This document shows, piece after piece, positions 25,411 to 34,337 of a stretch of 63,168 nt of DNA; positions within the stretch are counted from its first letter, which is position 1; every line of letters begins with the position of its first letter. This DNA comes from JBCCMB01 sp039026555. Lineage in GTDB: Bacteria; Pseudomonadota; Alphaproteobacteria; Caulobacterales; Hyphomonadaceae. The translations under genes and the position numbers were made by a program. The stretch covers positions 1 through 63,168 of the forward strand of contig JBCCMB010000002.1 in the NCBI GenBank assembly GCA_039026555.1, given 5' to 3'. The notes below the pieces were generated by a model. That model saw only the letters and a list, made by a program, of their open reading frames with translations. It ran no database searches and was not told the DNA's origin.

Positions 25411-26072
25411 GGCGTTCGCCGAATATCTTGCCAGATCGTGTCCCGGCACACTGCAGAAGCTCCCAAGGTGAGCAAGACGATCAGACCGGACATTCCCCAG
25501 AATGCGGGACCAAGAGAGATATCCGCCAGCTTTCCCACTTTCACCAAAGATACGATCACGCCGATCATGAAGATCTCGGCCATTGTCCAAGGCTCCAAAT
25601 ACTGCGCTAACCGAAAGGACAAGGCGTGGGGCCGCCCTGTTGAAACCTTTCCGAGAAGACTCATACCGACAAACAACAGCAGAATGATGCGGCTGAGCGG
25701 AAAGAGCAGAATGAAAGCGCCGCATATGACCGCAAGGCTATTCATGTCGTTCGTCCAAAGGATCATGACCGAATCGATCACCGAGATCTCATTCGACAGG
25801 CCGGAACGCTCCATCCGCATGAAGGGAAAGCTGATTGCGACGGCGTAGAGGATTAGACTGGCGATCATGAGCGCGATGGTCCGCTCGGCGCTGCGATGTT
25901 TGTTCGTCAAAATCACCGAATGGCAACGGCCGCATTTGACGCGCTGACCTTCTTGCAGGACAGGGCGTCGCCAAAGACTGTCGCAATAGGGACAAGCGAT
26001 CCAGGTGCGGTTTAACGCATCCACCTCGCGTTGTCGGGCGAGGCTCGGTTTCGGCTCGCCCAGAACACTCAT
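25407..26072 (-). CDS. pqiA: PqiA-family integral membrane protein, first half
   Basis: 221 residues from ATG 26072, sharing ATGA with the nodT stop. An N-terminal zinc ribbon (ACPYCDSLWRRPVLQEGQRV then KCGRC; Cys27, 30, 47, 50) precedes a PqiA core with segments ALMIASLILYAVAISFPFM, SLAVICGAFILLFPLSRIIL, and QYLEPWTMAEIFMIGVIVSL. It equals the N-terminal PqiA domain. Together with the next gene it makes a split PqiA whose halves probably assemble as a heterodimer in the inner membrane. Confidence 0.88.
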   Translation of the reverse strand: MSVLGEPKPSLARQREVDALNRTWIACPYCDSLWRRPVLQEGQRVKCGRCHSVILTNKHRSAERTIALMIASLILYAVAISFPFMRMERSGLSNEISVIDSVMILWTNDMNSLAVICGAFILLFPLSRIILLLFVGMSLLGKVSTGRPHALSFRLAQYLEPWTMAEIFMIGVIVSLVKVGKLADISLGPAFWGMSGLIVLLTLGASAVCRDTIWQDIRRTP

Positions 26073-27454
26073 TCCCAACTACCGCCTAGCGCGAGATTGA
26101 GTGCGACATATTCGGATAGCTGGCCGCGTTGCACGCTGATCAAATCACTCTTTGCGCTCAACGCGCGTGTTTGAATGTCCAGCACGTCGATCAGGTCTGT
26201 CTCGCCCTCGCTGTAGCGAAGATTGACGAGGCGCAGCGCTTCGTCAGCTTGGTCGGACGACACCTGCAATTGTTCTTCACGGCGGCGCAGCACCACCGAT
26301 TGGTCCAAAGCCGTTTCGACATCCGAGAAGGCGTCTAGCGCCGCGTCGGCGTATTCGGCCACGGCTGCTTGAAGTTCTGCGTCCGCCAAATCAACCTGGC
26401 GGTCGCGTTCGCCGCCGTCGAAAATCGGCGCAAGTAAGCTGGATGCAGCCGACCATGCGACATTGCTGGGATCGAGAATGTTCGAAAGATCGTTAGACGA
26501 TCCACCAATGCTGCCGGTGAGGCTTAGCGATGGGAGTTTGGCCGCCTTCGCCTCGTCCACGCCGGTCACCGCGGATGCGATGCGGCGCTCCGCCGCGATT
26601 AGATCCGGCCGTCTTTCGAGAAGGTCAGACGGAATGCCCGCGGGCGGGGCGGGGGGCACGGCCGGCAAATCGCCGCGCAGTTCAATATCCGCCGACGGAT
26701 AGCGGCCAAGCAGCAATTCCAAGGCGCGCAGCGCGTCGCGTTTTGAACCTTCAAGCTCGATCAAGGAATCCCGCGCGGCCGACAGGTCGGACAAGGACAG
26801 CGCGGCGTCTTCGGCGTCGCCCATGCCGTTTTCTAAGCGGACCCGTACAATGCGGTCGGTTTCCGTCAGCGCTTCGACATTCGCTTCGGTCACGCCCAAT
26901 TGTTGATGCGCCTCAATGGCGAGGAAGTAAGCCTCGGCGACGGACGCTGCGAGCGAGTATTGCGAGAACACATAATCGGCTTCGACCGCTTCAAGGTCGC
27001 GAACCGCGCCTTCACGGCCGGATCGCAGGCGTCCCCAAAGATCGACTTCCCAACTGGCTTCAAGGCCGAGACCGATATCGGAACTATCGCCGCCGTCCAA
27101 GATGCCTGAGTTCTCAGTCGTAAGACCGGCGGATACATCGGGCGACAATTGCGCGTCGGCGATGCCCGCGAGGGCGCGTGAGCTTTCCACCGTCGCCGCC
27201 GCCGCTTCCAGATTCTTGTTGTTCTCTTGAGCTTCGGCCACGAGCTTTTCTAACACGGGATCCTCGAATGCGCCGATCCAACCGACGGGTTCGCCTACGA
27301 CGCGTTCTTCGATTTCCTTCCATTCCGCAACAACCTCCGGCAGCGCTTCCTCGGCGAGCGTACTGGCCTCTTCGGTGCCGGTGCTGACGCTGGCGCATCC
27401 GGCGAGCAGGATCGCTGAAAGGACGACTTTCAAACTGTAGGGTGTGCTAGGCAT
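26069..27454 (-). CDS. Outer-membrane efflux lipoprotein (NodT/OprM type)
   Basis: 461 residues from ATG 27454, with AAGGAGG upstream and a one-base gap from the RND pump stop. Lipobox LLAGC (Cys20). TolC-like outer-membrane factor repeats: GWIGAFEDPVLEKLVAEAQ, ENNKNLEAAAATVESSRA, the WEVDLWGRLRSGREGAVRDL signature, then RRPDLIAAERRIASAVTGVD and PIFDGGERDRQVDLADAELQ in the second repeat. It forms the outer-membrane duct of a tripartite pump with the two upstream genes. Its stop overlaps pqiA, tying efflux to the Pqi genes in translation. Confidence 0.93.
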   Translation of the reverse strand: MPSTPYSLKVVLSAILLAGCASVSTGTEEASTLAEEALPEVVAEWKEIEERVVGEPVGWIGAFEDPVLEKLVAEAQENNKNLEAAAATVESSRALAGIADAQLSPDVSAGLTTENSGILDGGDSSDIGLGLEASWEVDLWGRLRSGREGAVRDLEAVEADYVFSQYSLAASVAEAYFLAIEAHQQLGVTEANVEALTETDRIVRVRLENGMGDAEDAALSLSDLSAARDSLIELEGSKRDALRALELLLGRYPSADIELRGDLPAVPPAPPAGIPSDLLERRPDLIAAERRIASAVTGVDEAKAAKLPSLSLTGSIGGSSNDLSNILDPSNVAWSAASSLLAPIFDGGERDRQVDLADAELQAAVAEYADAALDAFSDVETALDQSVVLRRREEQLQVSSDQADEALRLVNLRYSEGETDLIDVLDIQTRALSAKSDLISVQRGQLSEYVALNLALGGSWE

Positions 27455-27455
27455 G

Positions 27456-30400
27456 TTAAGCGGCCTCCTTTTGTCGAGCGGCGCTTTCAGAGGAGGATAC
27501 GCCAAAATAGATGGCGTAGATAACTGGCAGAACGACCAAAGTGATGAGCGTTGCGAAGCTTAATCCGAAAGCGATCACCACAGCCATCGATGCGAAGAAT
27601 ACGTCCGCGAACAGCGGGATAACGCCCAAGACTGTGGTCAAGGCGCCCATCATGACCGGACGCACACGGCTTGCGGCGCTGTCGACGACGGCGTCATAGC
27701 GCGGTTTGCCTTCTTTGATCTCCAAATCCATCTGATCGACAAGCACGATGGCGTTTTTGATCAGCAGCCCGACCAAGGACAGCACGCCCAAAATGGCCAT
27801 GAACTCCATTGTCGTATTGGTCGAGAGCAGACCCACCACCACGCCGACAATGGCCAAGGGGACAATCGTCCAAATCGCAATGGGTTGGCGTAGACCGTTG
27901 AACAGGAAGATCAGCACCAAAACGATAACTAAGATCGCCGCAGGGAAGGTGCCGGCGAGTTGATCATTAGCCTCTGAACTGTCGCCATTCTCTCCATCCC
28001 ATCGCAGCGTATAGCCTTCCGGCAATTCGATCGCTTCTATTTGCGGCTGAACGCGGCCCAGAACTGTCGAGGCTAAAACGCCTGAGACCGGGTCCGCCTG
28101 CGCCTTTAACGTCCAAACCCGGTCTTCCCGGCGCATCTGGCCGTCTCTCCAGGTCCAACGCGGATCTTGAACGACCTCCGAGATTGGAATTGTGACGCCG
28201 GCGCGGCTGCTCAGCACCTGAATGCCGGCGCCAGACGCCAAATCGATCCGTTCGTTTTCCGGCGCACGCGAGATGATCGGGATAAGATCGTCACCCTCGC
28301 GATAGACGCCGATCGTGCTGCCGGAGAAATTTGTCGCCAAGGCGTCCGACAGATCCTCTCGCGAGACGCCGACCCGGCGGCCGCGCTCCGAATCATATTC
28401 CGGAACGATGACCGGAACTTCTTGGCGCCAATCTGTTTTAACTCCGGTCGCTTCTGGATCTGTGAGCAAGATTTTCTGCGCCTGGTTCGCTAGTTCCCGA
28501 AGCACTTTCGGATCTGGCCCTTGGAACACGGCTTCAATCTTTGAGCCCGAGCTTGGACCGAGCTGGAACCGCCAAACGCGCGGCTGCGCTGCAGGATAGT
28601 TTTCGTTCAAATAGCTCTGAATTTCAGGCAGGATCGACGTCACCCGGTCCAAACTATCCACACGGATCAAAAATTGACCAAACGCCGCATTCGGGTCTTC
28701 AGGAGCATAGATCAGCATGTAACGCATGCCGCCTTGCCCAGCTATAGAATGCACGCGTTCGACGCCTTCTAATCCGAGTAGGTAGTTATCAATTTCAATC
28801 AAATCGTCGGAGGTCGTCTCGATCGCCGTTCCTTCTGGCAGCCAATAGTCTACGGCCAATTGAGGTGTGGTGGACGATGGGAAGAAGCCCATATTGACGA
28901 ATTGGAAGCCATAGATCGCCACGCCGAAAATACCGATACACGCCAGCACCACGAACCAGCGCAACATCAACACACCGCGAATGAAGCTCTTGTACGTGCG
29001 GGCGAACAAACCGTCGCCCTTCTCTTCGCCGGCTTTGTCAGTGTTCTCCTTGAACAGAAGGTCTGAGAAGAAGGGCGCAAGGGTGATTGCGAAAACCCAG
29101 CTATAAAGCAGGGAGATCAGGACGACCCAGAACAAATGCTGTGCATATTCGCCCGTATCGCCGGGAGCGAATCCGATTGGGGCGAAGGCGACGATGCCGA
29201 CAATCGTGCCCCCCAGCAGCGCCCATTTGGTGCGGTCGACGATATCGCGAGCGATATCGATCTTTTTCCGCCCGTTCTGAACGCCGACCAATATGCCTTC
29301 CGTGACAACGATGGCGTTGTCGACCAGCATGCCGAGCGCAATGATCAACGCCCCCAACGAAATGCGGTGCAGCGGGATACCGACTAAATTCATCGTCGCG
29401 AGGGTCGCCGCGATTGTGACGAGAAGGACCGCGCCGATAATGATTGCGGATCGTAATCCCATGAATAGGAATAAGGTGATAAGCACGATAACGAGCGCCG
29501 CGACGACGTTCCACGCGAAGCTCTCAACGGATTCATTTACCGCATCGCCCTGGTGATAGTATTCATTCACCTCTATGCCGATGGGGCGTTCGCCCAGCGT
29601 TTCTTGCATCTTGACACGGATTTCATCGCCGATTTTGCCAGCGTTTGCGCCGGTGACGTTTGTGATGCCCATGCCGATCGCGGGGCGCCCATTGTAGCGG
29701 ACAATACTCTGCGCCGGCTCGACAAAGCCGCGCCACACATTTGCAACGTCGCTAAGGTAAACGAGATCTGAACTGTCGGCGGTGCTCACGATCGTGCTGG
29801 CGATCTCTTCAACAGAATCGATGCTGCCAGAGGGATTGATGACGATACGCTGGCCGTTAGTTCGGACTTTGCCGGCGGATTGAACAGAGTTTTGCTGCGA
29901 CAAATCGTCGAAAATATTCGCTACTGAAACCCCGAGCGCAGAGGCGCGGTCACGCGAAATCTCAACGTAGATAGCTTCGGTCTGCTGTCCGCTGAGCTGA
30001 ACTTTCGCGACGCCGTCGACGGTGAGCAAATCCGTGCGCAGCGCTTCGGCGTAGTCTTCAAGTTCAATGATGGAGAAGCCGGGGCCCGTGACGAGATAGT
30101 AAAGGCCGAAGACGTCGCCGTAATCATCATTTACCTCGGGTTTTTCGGCGCCGGGCGGAAGGTTCGCCTCAGCGTCGCTGACCCGATTGCGCATGCGGTT
30201 GAACACCGCTTGCAACTCGCCTTTGGTGCCGGAGAAGGCGTGTTTGATGTCGACGCTGATAATCGACATGCCGTCTGATGAGGTGGATCGAATTTCGTCC
30301 ACCTCCTGCATGCTCTGCAGTTCGGTTTCGATCGCGTCGCTGACCTCATTGGCGACTTCCTCAGGCGTCGCGCCAGGATATTGTGTAATGATCTGTGCGG

Positions 30401-30530
30401 TGCGAATTAAGAATTCTGGGTCCTCAAATCGCGGCATGTTGAAATATGCGAGTGAACCGCCGGCCAAAGACAGCACGACCACGAGCCAGCTAATCAGCCG
30501 GTTTTGAATAGCGTAAACCGCAGGGCTCAT
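27456..30530 (-). CDS. RND-family efflux pump inner-membrane subunit
   Basis: 1024 residues, the AcrB/HAE-type length, with twelve predicted membrane helices and two large periplasmic loops. The N terminus MSPAVYAIQNRLISWLVVVL enters TM1. The TM4 proton-relay segment reads LGMLVDNAIVV with Asp404 and Asn405, where AcrB has two Asp; the single-Asp form is common in RND pumps of the heavy-metal and lipid-related branches. The late SLVGLLIKNAIVLVDQMDLE is the TM10 signature with its Lys. It uses proton flow to expel substrates through the adaptor and duct; the substrate class is not readable. Confidence 0.93.
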   Translation of the reverse strand: MSPAVYAIQNRLISWLVVVLSLAGGSLAYFNMPRFEDPEFLIRTAQIITQYPGATPEEVANEVSDAIETELQSMQEVDEIRSTSSDGMSIISVDIKHAFSGTKGELQAVFNRMRNRVSDAEANLPPGAEKPEVNDDYGDVFGLYYLVTGPGFSIIELEDYAEALRTDLLTVDGVAKVQLSGQQTEAIYVEISRDRASALGVSVANIFDDLSQQNSVQSAGKVRTNGQRIVINPSGSIDSVEEIASTIVSTADSSDLVYLSDVANVWRGFVEPAQSIVRYNGRPAIGMGITNVTGANAGKIGDEIRVKMQETLGERPIGIEVNEYYHQGDAVNESVESFAWNVVAALVIVLITLFLFMGLRSAIIIGAVLLVTIAATLATMNLVGIPLHRISLGALIIALGMLVDNAIVVTEGILVGVQNGRKKIDIARDIVDRTKWALLGGTIVGIVAFAPIGFAPGDTGEYAQHLFWVVLISLLYSWVFAITLAPFFSDLLFKENTDKAGEEKGDGLFARTYKSFIRGVLMLRWFVVLACIGIFGVAIYGFQFVNMGFFPSSTTPQLAVDYWLPEGTAIETTSDDLIEIDNYLLGLEGVERVHSIAGQGGMRYMLIYAPEDPNAAFGQFLIRVDSLDRVTSILPEIQSYLNENYPAAQPRVWRFQLGPSSGSKIEAVFQGPDPKVLRELANQAQKILLTDPEATGVKTDWRQEVPVIVPEYDSERGRRVGVSREDLSDALATNFSGSTIGVYREGDDLIPIISRAPENERIDLASGAGIQVLSSRAGVTIPISEVVQDPRWTWRDGQMRREDRVWTLKAQADPVSGVLASTVLGRVQPQIEAIELPEGYTLRWDGENGDSSEANDQLAGTFPAAILVIVLVLIFLFNGLRQPIAIWTIVPLAIVGVVVGLLSTNTTMEFMAILGVLSLVGLLIKNAIVLVDQMDLEIKEGKPRYDAVVDSAASRVRPVMMGALTTVLGVIPLFADVFFASMAVVIAFGLSFATLITLVVLPVIYAIYFGVSSSESAARQKEAA

Positions 30531-30542
30531 ATCGAATTACCC

Positions 30543-31640
30543 TTAGCCTTCGAATGCGCGAATTTCCGCGCCTTCATAAAGGTACGCGCCGCCGGCGCCG
30601 ACAATGACGTCGCCGGGTTCCAAACCAGACGATATGACGACCGATTCATCCACGCCGGGACCGACCTCAACATTGCGCCGTGTTACGGTCATTGCGTCGC
30701 TGTCCAGAAGCCAGACATAAGTTTCGCCGGCTTCCGCAAGCACGGAGCTGACGGGAACAGAAATGATTTCTTCCGCGGCTCCGTCGTCGCCCGAGGTCTG
30801 AAATCTGCCGTCTAGAATACCCGTCATCCCAGGTAAAATCAGAAGATTTGGCGGCGGGGTAAAAGCAAACCGCGCCTCGAAAGTTTGCGTGGTGGCGTCT
30901 GCTACGGTGGCCGCCTCAACGAACGCGGCCGGCAGCCGATACTCCGGTGCGGCGTCCAGTTCCAAGACTTGGTCGATCACTACCAATTGTTCGATGTTCA
31001 CCACAAGGCTCGCCGGGACCTGAACGATCGCTTCGGCGTCGCCCGCGCTTTGCAGCGTTAGGACGGATTCTCGAGCGCTCACGGTTTCAAAGGATTCAAC
31101 ATACATCTCCGCCACAATGCCGGAGAAGGGCGCGGTGATGACGCTGTCGTCCAATTGCTTGCGCGCGCTGTCGAGGTCTGCTTTGGCGACATCGCGCTCG
31201 CTGCGCCTTTGGTCGAATATGCTTTGAGAAATTGCGTTTTCCGCGATGAGGCGCTCGGCGCGCTCAAACTCGATCTGCGCATTGTCGAATGTCGCCTGCG
31301 CGCTTGCGACGTTGTTTCTGAAGTCGCGTTGGTCGAGGCGCGCGAGAACGTCGCCTTGCGCAACTTGCTGGCCTTCTATGATTTGGAGTTCTTGCAATTC
31401 TCCGCCGACCTGGAACGTCAGGATGGACGTGTCAGCGGCGCCGACGATCGCCGGCAAACGAACTTCTTGAACTTGGTCTCCTGCGGCGACCTCTATAAGC
31501 TTGGCGGGTCTGACGATCGCGTCCGCGATAACTTCTTCTTCTTGGCTGCATCCCGACAGGATCACCCCGCCGATCAAAGCCAGTGCTTTAAGTGCGTATT
31601 GCAAGTGCGACCCCTTTATGTCCTGTACGCTAGAGAGCAT
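30543..31640 (-). CDS. RND efflux periplasmic adaptor (membrane-fusion) lipoprotein
   Basis: 365 residues from ATG 31640; a TTG at 31604 (LQYALKALALIGG) has AAAGGGG before it and would give a more usual short signal peptide, so the start is uncertain. Lipobox ILSGC. Then a lipoyl half-motif GGELQELQIIEGQQVAQGDV, an alpha-helical hairpin (FRNNVASAQATFDNAQIEFE and following), the second lipoyl half VITAPFSGIVAEMYVESFET, a beta-barrel domain and a membrane-proximal domain. It links the pump to the NodT duct. First gene of the eight-gene operon; 12 bases from the pump gene. Confidence 0.9.
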   Translation of the reverse strand: MLSSVQDIKGSHLQYALKALALIGGVILSGCSQEEEVIADAIVRPAKLIEVAAGDQVQEVRLPAIVGAADTSILTFQVGGELQELQIIEGQQVAQGDVLARLDQRDFRNNVASAQATFDNAQIEFERAERLIAENAISQSIFDQRRSERDVAKADLDSARKQLDDSVITAPFSGIVAEMYVESFETVSARESVLTLQSAGDAEAIVQVPASLVVNIEQLVVIDQVLELDAAPEYRLPAAFVEAATVADATTQTFEARFAFTPPPNLLILPGMTGILDGRFQTSGDDGAAEEIISVPVSSVLAEAGETYVWLLDSDAMTVTRRNVEVGPGVDESVVISSGLEPGDVIVGAGGAYLYEGAEIRAFEG

Positions 31641-31989
31641 TTGAAACCGTCTATTGTCGAGGTCCAGTCCACAATTTTGCGCGGGAAATGCGCATTCGTT
31701 CGCTGGGTGCGCTCACGTGACGCGGAGCCTTTAGGTCCTTGTTGGACTTCGTAATCAAATGCGTATTTTTGGGGCTGAATAAGTTCGTTCTACGCTGTTT
31801 GCGCGCTTATAGATGCTTGATCGCAGGTTTGTGTTACGCGCCGACGATTTGAAGGGTCTCTTACGCTTTCTAGGCGCGAAACATAGACATTTTCAATTGT
31901 CATGGGCACAAGGCCTTGTGGATATAATGTGCGGCGTTTGACGTCTAACGTGTCGTCAGCGCCGCTCATTTTATATGGGAGAGCCACGG
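31641..31989 (+). promoter_or_regulatory. Gene-free divergent region between the efflux operon and adhI
   Basis: About 350 bases with no credible gene, holding the promoters of two divergent operons. The adhI side is described separately. Near the efflux side I see no clear operator; TTTTTGGGGCTGAATAAG at about 31768-31785 is the most AT-rich part. GGGAGAG at 31977-31983 is the ribosome site for adhI. Confidence 0.5.
31897..31928 (+). promoter_or_regulatory. Candidate MerR-type promoter of adhI-fghA with palindromic operator
   Basis: TTGTCA (31897-31902) and TATAAT (31923-31928) fit -35 and -10 boxes but are 20 bases apart, 3 more than optimal. The spacer contains CACAAGGCCTTGTG (31907-31920), a perfect 14-bp palindrome. 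A stretched spacer filled by an inverted repeat is the layout of promoters twisted into activity by MerR-family proteins, and MerR regulators (NmlR, AdhR) control formaldehyde dehydrogenase genes in other bacteria. Sequence is seen directly; the regulator is inferred. Confidence 0.5.
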
Positions 31990-33096
31990 ATGAAAACACG
32001 CGCCGCCGTCGCCTTTGAGGCCAAGAAACCCCTGGAGATTGTAGAACTTGATCTGGAAGGACCGAAGGAAGGCGAAGTTTTGGTTGAGATTATGGCCACG
32101 GGAATATGCCATACCGACGCCTACACCCTGGACGGATTTGATTCTGAGGGGATTTTTCCATCGGTCTTGGGACATGAGGGCGCGGGTATTGTTCGCGAGG
32201 TGGGCCCCGGAGTAACGAGCGTTAAAGAAGGCGATCACGTCATCCCGCTCTACACCCCGGAATGCCGTGAATGTAAGACCTGCACGAGCCAGAAATCGAA
32301 CCTATGTACGTCGATCCGTTCGACGCAGGGCAAAGGCGTGATGCCCGACGGCACCTCACGTTTCTCCTATAAAGGGCGGACAATTTATCATTATATGGGC
32401 TGCTCCACTTTTTCGAATTTTACGGTCTTGCCGGAAATTGCAGTTGCGAAAATTCGAAAGGACGCGCCCTTTGATAAGGCGTGCTATGTCGGCTGCGGCG
32501 TAACCACAGGTGTCGGCGCGGTCACCAATACAGCCAAGGTGCAAGCGGGCGACAACATCGCCGTTTTCGGGCTCGGCGGCATCGGCCTCAATGTCATTCA
32601 GGGCGCGAAAATGGTCGGCGCGGATAAGATCATCGGCGTTGATCTCAATAACGACAAAGAGGAATGGGGCCGTAAGTTCGGAATGACCCATTTCGTCAAC
32701 CCAAAGAACGTTAATGACGTGGTCGCGCATATTATTGAGTTGACCGATGGCGGGGTGGACTTCTCCTTCGACGCCACCGGCAACACGGATGTCATGCGTC
32801 AAGCCTTAGAATGTTGTCATCGCGGGTGGGGCGAAAGCATCATTATTGGAGTGGCGGAGGCGGGAAAAGAAATCTCCACTCGCCCGTTTCAATTAGTGAC
32901 CGGACGGGTTTGGAAGGGCACCGCTTTTGGCGGTGCGCGTGGACGCACGGACACGCCCAAAATTGTCGACTGGTACATGGAAGGCAAAATCCAGATCGAC
33001 CCCATGATCACCCACGTAATGCCGCTCGATAGGATTAATGAAGGCTTCGATCTAATGCATCGCGGCGAAAGCATCCGTTCCGTCGTTGTGTACTAA
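31990..33096 (+). CDS. adhI: S-(hydroxymethyl)glutathione dehydrogenase, class III alcohol dehydrogenase
   Basis: Oxidises S-hydroxymethylglutathione to S-formylglutathione with NAD, the main step of glutathione-dependent formaldehyde removal; class III enzymes also reduce S-nitrosoglutathione. 368 residues from ATG 31990 (MKTRAAVAFEAKKPLEI), with GGGAGAG eight bases before. Catalytic zinc ligands are Cys40 (GICHTDAY) and His62 (GHEGAG), with a later Cys. The structural zinc set is C92, C95, C98, C106. VFGLGGIGLNVIQGA binds NAD. The stop and the next start overlap as TAATG. Confidence 0.97.
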   Translation: MKTRAAVAFEAKKPLEIVELDLEGPKEGEVLVEIMATGICHTDAYTLDGFDSEGIFPSVLGHEGAGIVREVGPGVTSVKEGDHVIPLYTPECRECKTCTSQKSNLCTSIRSTQGKGVMPDGTSRFSYKGRTIYHYMGCSTFSNFTVLPEIAVAKIRKDAPFDKACYVGCGVTTGVGAVTNTAKVQAGDNIAVFGLGGIGLNVIQGAKMVGADKIIGVDLNNDKEEWGRKFGMTHFVNPKNVNDVVAHIIELTDGGVDFSFDATGNTDVMRQALECCHRGWGESIIIGVAEAGKEISTRPFQLVTGRVWKGTAFGGARGRTDTPKIVDWYMEGKIQIDPMITHVMPLDRINEGFDLMHRGESIRSVVVY

Positions 33097-33938
33097 TGGA
33101 GACTGTCTCCAAGAATATCGCGATTGACGGCGTCCAGGGCGTTTATCGGCACGCGTCAAGCGCAACTGGGACGGACATGACGTTCTCCGTTTATGTCCCT
33201 CAGCATTCTAAAGGCGAAAAACTGCCCGTGCTTTGGTATTTGTCCGGCCTGACATGCACGCACGCCAACGTCACCGAAAAGGGCGAGTTTCGTCGCGTAT
33301 GCGCAGAGCGCGGAGTTATCTTTGTGGCGCCCGATACGTCTCCACGCGGTGAAGGCGTGCCCGACGATCCAGACGGCGCTTATGATTTTGGGTTGGGCGC
33401 GGGATTTTACGTCGATGCTGTCAATCCGCCCTTCGATCGAAATTACAATATGCGGAGCTATATCGAAACGGAACTGCCGGGGCTGATAGGGGAGCATTTC
33501 CCAGTAGATCTGGAGCGGCAAGGTATAACCGGTCATTCAATGGGCGGGCATGGCGCGCTGACGATCGCATTGAGAAATCCTGATCGGTTTCGCTCTGTTT
33601 CTGCGTTCGCGCCGATTGTCGCGCCGCTTCAATGTCCTTGGGGACAAAAAGCGTTCGAAGGCTATTTAGGCGGCGAAGAGGCTGCTTGGCGGGCGTATGA
33701 CGCGTGTGCTTTGTTGGAGGACGGCGCGCGTATTCCTGACGTGCTTATTGATCAGGGCGGCGCGGACGATTTTCTAGACAAACAATTGAAAACGCATCGA
33801 TTTGCGAAAGCGTGTGAACAGGCTGGCCAGCCTGCGACGATCCGATTTCAAGCAGGATATGATCACTCTTACTATTTTATCTCGAGTTTCATGGCGGAGC
33901 ATGTCGGTTGGCATGCCGACCGACTTGGATACCTATAG
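33096..33938 (+). CDS. fghA: S-formylglutathione hydrolase
   Basis: Hydrolyses S-formylglutathione to formate and glutathione, completing formaldehyde detoxification. 280 residues, esterase-D family alpha/beta hydrolase. The nucleophile is Ser148 in GITGHSMGGHGAL, the acid is Asp224 or Asp225 in DQGGADDFLD, and His257 is in AGYDHSYYF. LTCTHANVTEKGEFRRVCAE (52-71) is the family's substrate-site stretch with Cys54. One-base overlap with adhI, so the pair is co-translated. Confidence 0.96.
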   Translation: METVSKNIAIDGVQGVYRHASSATGTDMTFSVYVPQHSKGEKLPVLWYLSGLTCTHANVTEKGEFRRVCAERGVIFVAPDTSPRGEGVPDDPDGAYDFGLGAGFYVDAVNPPFDRNYNMRSYIETELPGLIGEHFPVDLERQGITGHSMGGHGALTIALRNPDRFRSVSAFAPIVAPLQCPWGQKAFEGYLGGEEAAWRAYDACALLEDGARIPDVLIDQGGADDFLDKQLKTHRFAKACEQAGQPATIRFQAGYDHSYYFISSFMAEHVGWHADRLGYL

Positions 33939-33962
33939 AGATAGGAAAAAGAGCCGTTCAGC

Positions 33963-34337
33963 TTAAGCCCAGTGCCCGCGCCAGCGCAGAGCATGCGCCG
34001 CCGCAAGCAGGATAGCCCCGGCCACCGTCAATTGGACCTCGAAATCGTGCAGCGCTTCTACAAAGGCGCCTGCGAACAAGAAGGCTAATCCGAGGCCTGC
34101 GAGCGAAACGAAGGCCGCGCGCCCTTTCATGCCCTGGATGTTAAGCGTGGCCGACAAGAATAGAAGCAACGCGATCACCACAAAGCCTTGATGCACCCAT
34201 TCCGATCCAACCCAGAGCGTGGCGGTGGGTAGAAACGCGATGATCAAGGGTAGGGCGAGGCAATGCAAGAGACACAGCCCCGACACGGCGATCGCGGACA
34301 TGTCGACCGCCGTGGTTTGGAGAGGCCGCGCCGTCAT
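33963..34337 (-). CDS. MerC-family small membrane protein
   Basis: 124 residues with four hydrophobic segments (about 13-40, 48-65, 74-90, 98-115). The first carries SGLCLLHCLALPLIIAFL with Cys22, His25 and Cys26, the metal-binding pattern of MerC proteins, which are inner-membrane metal-uptake proteins first known from mercury resistance. Here no mer genes are present. The ATG overlaps the stop of the ZnuD-like receptor by one base (TAATG), and the pair has a Zur-type operator, so import of zinc is a better guess than mercury. Confidence 0.83.
   Translation of the reverse strand: MTARPLQTTAVDMSAIAVSGLCLLHCLALPLIIAFLPTATLWVGSEWVHQGFVVIALLLFLSATLNIQGMKGRAAFVSLAGLGLAFLFAGAFVEALHDFEVQLTVAGAILLAAAHALRWRGHWA

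Noticed and set aside
27456..30530. Heavy-metal-type (CusA) RND pump
   Set aside because: The metal-relay Met pattern is not apparent and length and motifs fit the general HAE-type; substrate left open.
33963..34337. Mercury-resistance operon
   Set aside because: Only a MerC-fold protein is present; there is no merA, merT, merP or mer operator, and the gene is coupled to a zinc-type receptor with a Zur box.
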